The position numbers and the translations under genes are program-made. A model generated the notes under the pieces. That model had not been told where the DNA came from, searched no databases, and worked only from the letters and a program-made list of their open reading frames with translations. Source: Nautilus pompilius (Eukaryota > Mollusca > Cephalopoda > Nautilida > Nautilidae). From it: DNA of 64,000 nt. Below, in pieces: positions 12,587-23,480 of the stretch. Every line of letters begins with the position of its first letter. Within the stretch, counting starts at the first letter, position 1. The stretch covers positions 36,001-100,000 of the forward strand of contig JACATO010002141.1 of the NCBI GenBank assembly GCA_018389105.1, in the 5' to 3' direction.

Positions 12587-13880
12587 TGAGGTCTGTCAAA
12601 AAAGTATCTGACTTTATTTTTTCCCGTGGGGAGTAATGACATTAGGGAGGCAAAAGTGTGCATAGTGGAGCCGCATTCCTTCATGCGCATGTGTGGTTTT
12701 TGGCGGGCTTGCTGGATGCATCAGTCGCTGTCAGGCAGCCAGCGTGTGAGGTGCTGTACTACTTACTCGTCGCATTTTCATTTCGCCCGTGATGACGGAA
12801 CGTGTGGAGCAATGATCTTGCATCAAGTTTTTCCAAAAGCTTGGAGGTACCCAAGCAGAAACAATTCGCAAAATTCAACAGGCTTTTGGTGACAATGCCA
12901 TGGGTGTTACCAAAATAAAAGAATGGTACAACAGGTTCAAAGATGGCCGCACCAGTGGAGAGTGATCAGTGTTCCGGGAGGCCGTCAACAAGGCGCAATG
13001 CAGTTATCATTGAGAAAGTGCTGACCTTGATAATGGAGGATCATCGTTTGACAATGCGGGAAATTGGTAATGAGGTTTGGATCAGTAAAGATTCTGCACA
13101 TGCAATTTTAAAGGAGGATTTGGGTTTGCGCAGAGTGGCAGCAAAATTTGTGCCCAAGCTGCTTTCTCAGGAACAACAACAACTTCGTCTTGAGGTTGTG
13201 CAGGACCTGCTGGATACCGAGTTCCAGAATACCATGATAACTGGAGATGAGATGTGGTGCATGGGTATGACCCAGAAACCAAAGCTCAGTCATCATAGTG
13301 GAAGCATACAACGTTGCCAAGGTCCGGAGAAAAATCAAGATGATGCTGACTGTTTTCTTCGACTACCGAGGTGTTGTGCATCACAAATACGCACCAGAAG
13401 GACAAACAGTTACAAAGGAGTACAATCAGGAAGTCCTCTGACGTCTTTGTGATGCAGTTCAATGCAAGAGACCGGATCCGTGGGCCTCGCAAAACTGGCA
13501 GCTGCATCATGACAACGTCCCGGCTCATTCGTCGCAGCTGATCCAAGGTTTCTTGGCAAAGAAAAGCATTTCGCTCATTCGCCAGGCTCCCTATTCTCCA
13601 GACCCGGCTCCTTCTGACCTCTGGTTGTTCCCAAAAATGAAAATGCCACTGAAAGGGTCCTGCTTTGAGAGCCGAGAGGACATCATGTGGAATGCGACGG
13701 TGGAGTTGAGAGCCATTCCGGAAGAAGCATTCCAGACGTGTTTCGAACAGTGGAAGGATCGCTGGGATAAGTGTGGAGGCACAAGGGGCCTACTTCGAAG
13801 GGGATTAGCAATTGAACCCCACCATGTATGTAATTTTTTTTTCCCAGCCTAAGGTTGGATATTTTTTCGACAGACCTTCA
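12587..13880 (+). mobile_element. Mariner-family DNA transposon, dead copy (about 1.29 kb)
   Basis: Ends are imperfect inverted repeats: TGAGGTCTGTCAAAAAAG at the left, and at the right the reverse complement TGAAGGTCTGTCGAAAAA. A TA lies immediately left (12585-12586), while the right TA is lost. The length matches typical mariners (about 1.3 kb). The inside encodes a mariner transposase in pieces (see next entry). It lies downstream of the PH-gene stop codon, in the same orientation as PRKD. Confidence 0.9.
12791..13852 (+). pseudogene. Mariner transposase, frameshifted (DD34D)
   Basis: Starts at ATGACGGAACGTG, with a stop at codon 8. It then shows the N-terminal helix-turn-helix region (KIKEWYNRFKDGRTS), GRPSTRRN, and the catalytic core: first Asp in ITGDE (13246-13248), second in HHDN (13511-13513), third in APSDLWLF (13616-13618). 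There are 34 residues between the second and third Asp, the mariner DD34D hallmark. The WLFPK and KAIP-like RAIPEEAF segments follow. At least three frameshifts (near 12945, 13260 and 13335) and internal stops (for example near 13450) make it inactive. The three catalytic residues all survive. Confidence 0.9.
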
Positions 13881-14341
13881 TTTTTCATTTATTTATACAT
13901 ACAAAATTACTCTAGATCTTAATTGTTCAAACAGCAGAGCATGGTAATCATCACTTTGATTTTTTTCTCTCAGAAAGTTGTATATAAGCTCATAACAAAA
14001 AACAAAAACAGACAAGCTGCTGTATTTCTTCAGCTGTCTATAGATATCAGTGGTTGGCTGATAAAATGTCCAGCTAAATCTATATCCAAGATCATCGTTT
14101 CTTCAACAAAAGACTGAAATGAATTCAACTTTTGCTAGAGTTTTACTGAACTGCCACTATCATAAATAAGCAGGCTCTTTCAGAAAGCAAAGTTGTATCT
14201 ACAGTATTTGTAAAGTAATCTATTAAAAAAAAAAAAATGTCCACTGGCAATATACTTAAAGAAACAACATTGCATAATACAATCAGAACAAATATTCCCT
14301 TATACCAACAAAGAGATAGAAGAGAAAGCAATCTTTAGATA

Positions 14342-15324
14342 CACTGGCTGGCCACTCTATTAGAACCTATGTACAATTTCAGGCTTGGACCTGGCCCAAA
14401 TTGTAGATGCAAATTGGAATGATACTCAAGCACTATATCAGACTTAGATAGGTACAGGGCATTCAAGAGACATGACAGTGGGTGCATGTCTAGCAAGCAG
14501 CACAACAGTAGCCAAGAGAATTCCATTGGTAAACTGCTCCAAGACACTGAGAATTTGAGTTTATCAGCAATGGCAATAAAGAAAATGTCTGCTGTGAGAT
14601 GATTTGTGGTTGCAAATGATTAGTGACAGGAGGAAAAAGGTGATTAGACAATAGCGAAGTCAAATCTTCATTAAATGATATAGACCAAATGGCAGACATT
14701 CAATGCAGGGCAATCCAAATCTATCTCCAGTTGTACCTTGCAAAGAAGATTGCAAGAAATAGGCTATGACAGTAGAAGACCATAACATAAACAGATGATG
14801 ACAGTTAACAACATGAAAAGAGGCACTCTGTGGTGTAAGGAGTGCAGACTTTGAGCTAAGGACTGGTAAAAAGTGAAGGAAAACATCTGAAGAAAGCCCA
14901 CATAAATCATTTGACTGTTGACCCCTTGTGTTGTTCCAACTATCCAGGTTTCTGGTGGAGTCGTCATGGTTTGGAGCATGTTTTACTGACATACTCTTGG
15001 TTCCTTTAGAAGGCAGAATAAATGCTAAAGCTTACCTCAACATATTTTTTGATCAAGTGCATCCAACAATGCTTTATATACACCCTCATGGAGACAGCTA
15101 CTTCCAAGGCAACAATACTACCATCCACTATGTCCACATATCATGTTTCTCAAACCATGAATGCACAGATTTCAGGCATCCAACTGAGTATTTTATGGAA
15201 TGAACTTGAAAGACATCTTCCAACACCTTGTGGATTCTATATGCCACATTGTCATAGCTGTTATTTGAGCAAAAGGTGTCAATCAGTTATTAGATGTAGG
15301 TTCTAATGTAGTAGCCAGCCAGTG
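14342..15324 (+). mobile_element. Tc1-like DNA transposon remnant (983 bp) with intact ends
   Basis: Terminal inverted repeats of about 29 bp: left ACACTGGCTGGCCACTCTAT followed by TAGAACCTA (from 14341), and right, read inverted, ACACTGGCTGGCTACTACAT followed by TAGAACCTA (15325 back to 15297). Both ends abut TA (14340-14341 and 15325-15326), the Tc1/mariner target duplication. The CACTGGxTGGCCACTxTATTAG-type ends recur in Tc1-like elements of many animals. The right third on the plus strand encodes a decayed transposase segment: GVVMVWSMFY, then AYLNI, HPTMLY, DSYFQGNN. The left part is too degraded or deleted to read. Confidence 0.88.
14943..15300 (+). pseudogene. Decayed Tc1-like transposase, catalytic-domain fragment
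   Basis: In the plus frames this reads VVMVWSMFY (Tc1 GGSVMVWGxFS block), HTLGS, AKAYLNI, QVHPTML and GDSYFQGNN (matching the GYFQQDNA block; the catalytic Asp after QQ is lost), then later WNELERH. Several frame changes and stops show it is non-functional. An open frame on the opposite strand (14660-14992) is a shadow. Confidence 0.75.
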
Positions 15325-15329
15325 TAAGC

Positions 15330-18300
15330 ATGAAAACTTTCATAAGTATTGATTTCAACATTACATGCTGTTGCTCATGCTTCTACTTAAAAAACCTTAA
15401 ATCCTCCAACAGGAAGTTGATTTTATAGTTTTTAAACTACCCCCAACCCCCCAAATAATTTAATTTTCTGAAGGAATAAAATAGCCAATAAACTGTTTTT
15501 AAGGGAAACTTATTTTCCTGGTTGAGCAAGCATCACAGTACTCATTCTGGAAAACAATGTTCTCATAACTTATCATGTAACTAAATCAAAGAAAAGAAAA
15601 TTAATCTAATAATTCAAGCTTGCTCAACAGATCACAATTTATGCACAACTTCCTAATTAAATAATCAAGAACTAATAATTACTTGAAAATTGTTCATGGT
15701 CCACTTATAAACCTTTCTTTAGTTTTTCATGGTTATATGACAGTGTCAATTACAAAAAAAACAACAAAAACTTTACAATACGTACCAGTGCCGCCTCTTT
15801 CTTTTAGTTACTTTAAAGTCAACTTTACAAATAAGCTTTAAAACACTTTAAAATGTCCATAAACACATTTTCTTCAAGTAGCAAAGTCTGGGCTAAATTA
15901 AAGTTGACACACTTGTTTTCCCCTATAATTGAAATGAAATTCTTTGCTTGTATTCACTTCTCTGCATCAGCATTACGTTTGATACAAATTCAAGTTGAAT
16001 GCCAGTAAAATAATATCACAGTTTGCATGCACTTATATAAATGGTTACATAAATGAAAGACCATGCAGGTTTATAACAGCTGCATAAAGGTAAGCATAAT
16101 CAAATGTATACTACCTACAAATAAGGATTATAAACATATTTACACTTGGCACAGCATAGTTATGGTGATAACGAATAAATCTCTATACATCCTACACTTT
16201 CAACAAATATTAATTATCCATGTTTAGCTCAAACGTTTTTTTCTCTCCTCATTTCACAATAAGTATACTTTCTCATAGGAAATTCTTAAAAAATTATTAA
16301 AATCTCAACTTTATACTTAATACAAATTAAGGGAATCTATGAAGTAACCACTTATGGTTAACATACATTTGTTTTGTTTTTTTTCCTGGAGTGTAAAAAA
16401 TTAATACATTTTGCTTATTTTATATACTGAGTAATCAAAAAGTTACTTCCTATGGTCAGCTGCTTATAACTCCAAAACTGTAACACATGCTAATGAAAGT
16501 CAGTCCACATACATAGAATACATTCCCTGAGTTTGCAAATGTCACTGATTGTGTGCGTACATGCACCATCTCATGCTCTGTGACATAACCTAAGATCTAT
16601 TTTCCACTGACATATAAAAGCTTCTCTCCAAAATCACAGCAACAGATACAATGCTGCAGATTTCTGGTTATGGGGTTATCTAGTGCGCCCTAACCAGCAT
16701 TCAATGACACATTCTTGCCATTCACAGTATTCAGTATGGTCAGAGCACAGTTTAACTCTGATGGTGCATACTACTTAAATCGTATTTAAAAAATTATATA
16801 TATATATATAAACAACAAAAAATTGCAGTTCCCCAGTCTATTGGTTTCTTTTTTTTTTTTTAACATGTTCAAAGCTAAGCTGACAGTGTAAACAGGTTCC
16901 CCCGGTTCAGGTATCTTTTGTTTACTGAGAAACCAGTCAGGACTGAAGTAAAATCACTCGTCAGCAGCTGCAAATTTTGCCCGTGCCTTTAATCATTCTC
17001 CTCTTGGTCATTCCACCATCAAGTTGTAAACGCATCATATCCATACCATAAGTACTGCTACACTGTATTAATTATACCATTCTCTTACTCTCCATATCCA
17101 AGTCAATAATTCCTAACAAGCCAGCCAGATTTGGTGAATATTGGGTGGCTTTTGTATCATATCTAGCAGCGGATTCTGAGAATGGTAACAGATACTATAG
17201 AACACTCACTGTAACAAGTTCAGGAAAATGTTAATACAATTTTGTTTCAATATATTCATGTTGATAGTTACATTTTTTGCTTTTTTAAAATTACAGTTAC
17301 AAAAATCCCCAAATTCTAAGAATTCATTTCCCATAATCTCCTGCATGTGCACACTTTCTTTCTTTAACAGACATTAAAATTTGAGACTTATAACTGACTG
17401 CAGCAAGTAACTTTTAAGGTCACCCACTACTACTTTAAGTTTTCACATAATTATTGTCAAATAGCATTATGTAGTTAAACCACCCCCAAAAACCATGTTT
17501 TCAGCCAGTTAACTGCCCTGTATTGATTTCTAAAATATGAAAATACAACACTGGGTCTGAGAGAGACAAGTCATCTTATTAAAGCAGTTTCTTCTTTCTT
17601 TTTCAAAAATCACAAAATCTGGTTGTTTGGCAAAATAGTGTGCATATTGTTTTCAAGTTCTTTGCAGCATATCTCTTTGTCAACACCATGATTGATTTTG
17701 GTTTCTGAGAGTGCCTCTTGAACAAATAACTAAGGTTACCTAAACATTGTTTGTGACCTTCAAATCTTAAAAAAATAATGCATAACAAGTCTGAATTGGT
17801 TGCCCCAATTAAATAAGAAACACTAGGTAAACAAAATTACATATTCTGATGATCAGCAATCAAACACAAATAGTGTCAAATTCCAGTGTCAACAGAGTAT
17901 AGTGGGTGGCCAAGTAGAAATATATCCAATGGAGATGACAAAGTTATGAATCAGAATTTGTCAGTGTCAGCCGAATAAATAACCAGTGTGCTTGTGGATG
18001 ACAAAAAGATACTCCAGCATAGTATTATCTTGTTCCAATATTACCCTTCAGAAACTACCTGTTTTAAACTGGAATTATGAAAACAAATTATAAGATGTTG
18101 CATTTTCTTTTAAATAGACAGTCTGAGGGTTAAAAAAAAACCAAAAGAAAAAAGTGTTTTTAAATGGAAGAAATCCTAAATAACCCATGCATCAAGAAAT
18201 AATTCTAAAAGAATTCTAGCAGTTTCCTTCTTCTCCAGTATGCAAACCATTAGTCCTCATCAATAAGAACAGCAAACATCAATATGAAATCCTATTTTTT

Positions 18301-18795
18301 AAACCAATGTTATTGACAAGAGACAGACTGCAAGCAAAACTTCATATTCATTACCTAACAAACCACCACTGGAGGGAAATTTCTTCTATCCCTAAGCAAA
18401 TGAAGTGTAAAATGAATAGGTTTGAAATTTCTAAACCACAGCTGTGACAATATACACAGACATGTAACCCAGCACGTCTTACCCTAACTCAGTTTTTCTG
18501 AACAGTTAATAGTTTCTTAGCTTTCCAAAATGTTTTAATATTCTTAATAATATAGCAGCAATGAAATACTAGTAAAGTCATTTTTAAGGCCAATATATTT
18601 CTTTTGATTTTAATGCAAACCTTTTTTTAAAAATTCTTTTAATTATCTTGAGGAAAGTGATAAAGCCACGGCTTGCAAATCAAGGCGTTTAACACCCGTT
18701 TTATCGTTTATGCGTGCTAGTACACATGGAGCTAAATCAACTGGCTCTTCATAACAAAATATAAAGAAATGTTTTAAACATTATATATATATATA
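15330..18795. other. Gene-free stretch downstream of the PH-CaaX stop
   Basis: AT-rich sequence with no coding frame of note. Contains the dispersed repeat at 16.43-16.75 kb and a short (TA)n at about 16.8 kb. May be transcribed as 3' UTR. Confidence 0.4.
16434..16745 (+). repeat. Dispersed repeat copy related to the 19.9-21.3 kb element
   Basis: GTTACTTCCTATGGTCAGCT, CTTATAACTC and GAATACATTCCCTGAGT resemble, in order, the right arm of the 19.9-21.3 kb element read on the minus strand (TTACTTCCTACAGTCAGTTT, CTCATAAC, AATGCATTCCCAGAGT). A third related piece, GTGAATACATTCCCAGAGT, lies at about 20510. Open reading was not found. Limits are approximate. Confidence 0.4.
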
Positions 18796-18799
18796 TAAT

Positions 18800-19054
18800 T
18801 TAATCTTGATTTTCCAAGGCTGTGAAGACTTGCAGTCTGTTAATAATTATTAGTTTACTCAGTTGTTTTCCATCGTAGAACTCTCCCATAAAACATGTAA
18901 AAGCTTCCGGTTTCACCTTCGCTAAACTCCCAGTTTTTCTTATAGATCTAGCAAGAACAGTGAAGAGGCGGGGATCACAGGTCTTATGCCAATGATAAAT
19001 CACCAGCACTGACACTCCTACTAAGTAAGAGGTAAAAAGTAGTGGTAAACCCAC
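18800..19054 (-). CDS. Unassigned 84-codon open frame just downstream of the PH-CaaX stop
   Basis: Open on the minus strand from ATGGGTTTACC, starting about 280 bp after the PH-gene stop. It contains a hydrophobic N-terminal stretch (LLFTSYLVGVSVLVIYHW) and then a polar part (RSIRKTGSLAKVKPEAF). It retains several CpGs in an AT-rich area. An acceptor-like TTACCTCTTACTTAG lies within its first codons, so an alternative terminal exon is conceivable. No family was recognised; most likely 3' UTR or chance. Confidence 0.15.
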   Translation of the reverse strand: MGLPLLFTSYLVGVSVLVIYHWHKTCDPRLFTVLARSIRKTGSLAKVKPEAFTCFMGEFYDGKQLSKLIIINRLQVFTALENQD

Positions 19055-19336
19055 TCACCATATAAGTCAACCATAAATTGAAAGAAAGTTATTGACAATC
19101 AAACAGTAGAAAAATATTTTCAATAAAATACTGATTTCTCAATATATACAGGAATGTATAAATCAAAGTATGCAGGGGAGGAGGGGGAAGATTACCCATG
19201 GTTCAAACAAGCTGCTATTTCTTGCTTGTAGCTAAATCTCATTACCATGGTTATTTGTCACCAGCTTTCTGCTGACTACAGTTTTTGATCTCTAGCCATC
19301 AGATAGTTTCACTGTGTATTATCTGAACACTGGGGG

Positions 19337-19555
19337 TTACTGTATACAACAGGTCTGGGAAGAATCACCAAACCTGCCTGCTGCCTTAGCAAAACAAATT
19401 GCCTGCATCCAATCATTTTGTTCTAATTCATTTTCTGCATGGATATAAAACGCACGTCCATTATCTTTTGGCTTTATTTGAAAGGCAAACTGCTTCTTGT
19501 CAATGTGAGTTTCTGATATGTCCACACTTGTTAGTGGTATCCTTTTTGAAGTATT
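19337..19555 (-). CDS. PH-domain/CaaX protein, terminal exon 2 (codons 73-144 and stop)
   Basis: Completes the PH domain begun at 57.9-58.1 kb. It is preceded on the minus strand by a long pyrimidine tract and TTATTCAG, a very good acceptor. Phase 0 matches the exon 1 donor, and the joined reading gives one continuous PH fold: beta strands around RIPLTSVDIS, KQFAFQI and RAFYIHAEN, then the C-terminal helix with the near-invariant PH tryptophan (W121 in NDWMQAI). The protein ends SSQTCCIQ-stop. The last four residues form a CaaX box whose final Gln favours farnesyltransferase in known substrates, so C141 is the predicted lipidated residue. Total length is 144 residues, essentially one PH domain plus a tail. 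Membrane attachment by lipid binding plus prenylation is inferred from these motifs. No further coding exon is needed, although alternative 3' exons cannot be excluded. Confidence 0.88.
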   Translation of the reverse strand, partial: NTSKRIPLTSVDISETHIDKKQFAFQIKPKDNGRAFYIHAENELEQNDWMQAICFAKAAGRFGDSSQTCCIQ

Positions 19556-19918
19556 CTGAATAAAAAAGAAAAAAAAATTCAATAAAGTCATGCCTCTCTT
19601 AAAATCATAATTTAATTTAACTTACTCAGCATATTAGCAAGTAGCTATAGTTACATCATGTAAATTCATCCAAAATCCTTTATTTTATACTGTGTATGTT
19701 TACCTTTAGACATATGTAGAGAAATGGGTTAAAATCTTTAATAAACAATGCAAACATGACATATTTTTTACCTTATGAATTTCACAATAAGAGTATGCAA
19801 ACTGTCATAATTGTAGCAGCACAAAATATTACAAATAAAAAGAATATACTTTGAGAGTTACATTTGTTTAAATATATTTAGAACACAAAAAAAATTTCAA
19901 AACAGCCTTTTTAAAACA

Positions 19919-21300
19919 TACCAGGTAACTATAAAGTTAGATCAGCAGTCAGTTGCTTGAAACTCCCACATTTTAATGCATCTAGAAGCCAGTTGTTCTG
20001 TAACGCTAGTGATGTTAAGTTCTGATGTCAATCTGTGTGTGTACAGCAAATGTGTGATGGAATGAAGCTAATAGTGAAAGGATTATTCGATTATTTTATA
20101 GATGCTAAGATTTTAATCATGAGTAACAAGAGTGGGAGATTTTTTATTCCATGAATTGAGTTGGCACCAAGTAAAACAAATTTTTCTTTTATGTTGAAAA
20201 GACGGCAGTTTTCGTTAATTACAGCTTCTGTTATAACAGTGAATAAATCAAGGACAAACTTGTGATCAGGCTGGAGTAATTTTACTGGCATGTTGCAACT
20301 TGTTTATTATATTTTGGCTGGATGGTCATATATACATAAATAACAATCTAATATATATAAAAGCCAGATGCCATTCTTTTGAAAAGAGTAGGGCAATTTT
20401 AATTTCAGTTTCCCTATGGCCCATCTCATATTCACGCCTTTTCAATATAGTTATCCTTCCTTGTCTAGCAAACACACTAGTATGTTAAAGTGTGTTATGC
20501 GGGAAACATGGTGAATACATTCCCAGAGTGAGCAGCTTTAGCATGTTATGTGATGTTGTGCCAAAATGAGCCTGTCAATTTTAAAAGTTTCTTTTAAAAG
20601 TCGATGTCTAACTGTAACAGAGCAGTAAAAGAAAACTAAGTTACCAACACCAGTTTATTAAAATAAAATTTAAACATTTTCTAAACTGGTTTAACTTGTT
20701 ACATTAGGTTCAAACACTTCTTTCAGCCAGCAGAAAGCAGTTCCTGAAGTCTTCGTATCTTCTGCAGAAGTGTTTTAGTGTTTTGCATGCCATCTTTCAC
20801 ATTTTGTTTGGGTGAGCCAGCAACTTTGTGGGTACTGCCTTCCGTGATTTCTGATAACATTTGTTGAATTTCTGCAACCACTTCCAAGGTGCAGGTGGCA
20901 TCCTGATCATGGTGCATCAGTCAAAGACTGTGTCTCCTCCAATTTATGAATGAGATTAAACAAGTCCCTTGGGTTAAGTGGGCCTCAAACCTGTCATCAT
21001 AAAAGGCACATTATATTCAAAGCTATAAAAAGACCTCAAAATTGCTATGTGGTCTTGGAGAGAAACTTAGTTCATAAGTGTCTCTTCAAGCAAAATGACA
21101 TCTGACAGCTCTATAAGCTTAAACATAAAAGTAGATAGATCAAAGGTAACATCACAGCATAACTGATACCTTTCAGTGCGAAAATCTGGAAACTCTGGGA
21201 ATGCATTTTACCACAACCCTGTGTATGCATGCATACTTCTGTTAATGTATGTTATGAGCAAACTGACTGTAGGAAGTAATTTTATGGTCATCTGGTGTAT
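19919..21300. mobile_element. Candidate terminal-inverted-repeat element (about 1.38 kb), unclassified
   Basis: The left edge ACCAGGTAACTATAAAGTTA and CAGTCAGTTGCTTG and the right edge, read inverted, ACCAGATGACCATAAAATTA and CAGTCAGTTTGCTC are similar over about 45 bp with small gaps. That suggests an old DNA transposon. Inside, the minus strand carries disconnected open stretches: 21204-20970 with one stop; about 20990-20920 reading RDLFNLIHKLEETQSLTDAP; 20917-20723 reading TLEVVAEIQQMLSEI and TLLQKIRRLQELL then a stop, with AATAAA just downstream (about 20660); and 20291-20091. These may be one decayed coding region of a family I do not recognise. The alternative is a frameshifted retrocopy of a host gene flanked by chance repeats. 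Confidence 0.4.
20723..20990 (-). pseudogene. Frameshifted coiled-coil-like coding remnant, unidentified
   Basis: Minus-strand frame LNPRDLFNLIHKLEETQSL runs into TGA, and a one-base shift continues into ATCTLEVVAEIQQMLSEITE, then KTLLQKIRRLQELLSAG and a stop. Heptad-like Leu/Ile spacing suggests a coiled coil at the C-terminus. A minus-strand AATAAA follows about 60 bp after the stop. It does not match a family I can name, and it could belong to the candidate transposon that encloses it. Confidence 0.35.
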
Positions 21301-23252
21301 GATATAAATGTCTTTTTCAAAATATGAAATTGTTTTTTTATGAGTTCAAGAAAAACAAATACAGTAATATTATTATGAAAAATATTATATTTAGATAGTC
21401 AATGATAAATCCCCATTTTAAATGTCAATATAAAGGAATACTATTGCAGAGAGCTCAACAACACATCAAAAATAAGCTGTCATAAAAGTAGCAAATCCAC
21501 CAACAAAAACTGATATGACAAGTGCAGAAAATTATCTGCTATATAAAAAGTAGATAAAACAACAATAAGAAAAACTGAACAAATTTCCTCCCTCAAAGGT
21601 GATTATAATGTTATAAGGTAAATCGGTGAGGTAGACAGCTTGCACTTATTTAAAGTGCAAAGTACCAAAGAAATGAGCCTTCAGTAATTTGATTAGACGA
21701 GTTTTACCAATCCATCCAGACCAATAAAAGTGGTTTTCCTTAACCACTACTCTGCAGTGATTATTTTTAACAGGGTAGAGTTGGCAGATATAACTACTCG
21801 AGTAAACAAGCATCTATTGTTAAGCTTGCTTTTTAATGTTAATGGATTAGCTTATCCAAAAGTCTGTCAGTGAGATAAATGAAGTTAATGAAGATAATAA
21901 GAGAGCATTTTTTTTTTTTGTTGTTTCAAAGAAAAAGTGTTTGAATATCCCTGGTAATTTTAAAAAGATAATCAGCATACTTTAATGAAAAAAAATTAAT
22001 TAAACAATTTATCATGCACACACAATTCAGTGAGTAAACATATCAGCTGATCTGTTTTATCTAAGAAGCTGGGATGTAATTCAGTAGTCTAGCTTAACTA
22101 CTCTGCATATAAAACATGCAGTGCAAAAGTAGAGTTGATATTAAAAAAAAAACACCAATCATTTCATTTATTTCCAAGAAAAAAAAAACAAAAAAACTTT
22201 TACTACAAATGTAAATAGACTCAAAGTGTAAAACATGCTTTCAGTTGCTTACTCATTGATTATGGTCTAGTTGGAAAGAAATCTGCTTGCAGTAAATAGC
22301 CACTATCTCATGTAGAATCACATGGGGAAGTACCTTCTTCAGTGAATCAGCCCAATGGTAAAGCAGTAATCATATCTGCCACAGTAGAGCGGATGGTGGG
22401 ACACTAAGCCATCACCACTGTAAATACTTCACGCCTGAGTTCTGCTGTCAGGAACGCATTGACAGTGTCTCAATAGCGAACAACATAAAAAAAGTAGTAT
22501 TCTCTTATTTTTTTTTTTTTTAATTGTTCTTTAATGGATCTGACTCTTTCCTGGCTGCTGTTTTACCATAAAGCAACTTCAGAAGAAAAAAAAGCAACAA
22601 ACAAACAATAAACAATGTAAACTTTGTGTTCTTATGATTTTTAATGGATGAGAAATTAATACCGCGAACAAAAATTCCTACATCTGTCTGCTCGCCAACC
22701 AACCCCAGGGTTGAGTCAAAGCAGCAACAGTGTTATCATTAACAATGAATCAATGTGCTTAATTCCCCAAACTATATAAACTATTCTTTAGCCAGTGAGA
22801 ACACAGAATCTATTCACACTAATCTGCACCAAGATTAATTTCTTGATACAATGGACAATGAAAACAATAAACAGTGAACTAACGAAACTATTACACTAGT
22901 GGAAGAATTCCCCAATCTATATATATAGGTTGTCAAGGCCAACAATAATGAACTTCTAATATTCAAAGCTAGAGGATTCTAAGCATATCCCCCCACCCCT
23001 GCATAATAAAAGTCATGAAAGATGTGTGTGCTAATTTATTTTTGTAAGAATGTTTGGAAATTTAACTTGATCATTTCAAACATGTTGGTGAATAATTCTG
23101 ATAGATAAGAAACTACTCAATTATTTAATGATTTATACACCATAAATGCTGTAAAGAACTGAATTTGTTCATTAAAGTAACATCTAGCTCAAGAGTTTTA
23201 AAACTATAATCTGATTCTACACATAATGGTTGAGTAAATTAGCTTAATATCG

Positions 23253-23480
23253 TTATGGGCAGATTGCTGAAATATATTGATAGTTGAAGTTAGACAAGAT
23301 ATAAAACCTTATATCTCAAGCTATCTCAGATTTAATTATTTCATGTACTTAAAAATTCCTAACACTTTCTTTTTTGGTGCATAAATAACAAGAAATCACC
23401 AGAAAATACTTGAATGTTTCTACTGAATAGTTTAATCAGACATTTATTTGGTAGTAATAATAACTGACATATCTAGTACA
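23253..23480 (+). repeat. Diverged duplicated segment, copy A
   Basis: Shares in order ATGGGC, GTTGCTGAAATA-like, TTTCATGTACTTAAAAATTC, TAACAC, ACTGAATAGTTT and GGTAGTAATAATAA with copy B at 24.58 kb. Intronic. Confidence 0.55.

Noticed and set aside
14335-14992. Minus-strand frames of 69-110 codons in the Tc1-like element
   Set aside because: The recognisable transposase blocks are on the plus strand; these are shadows.
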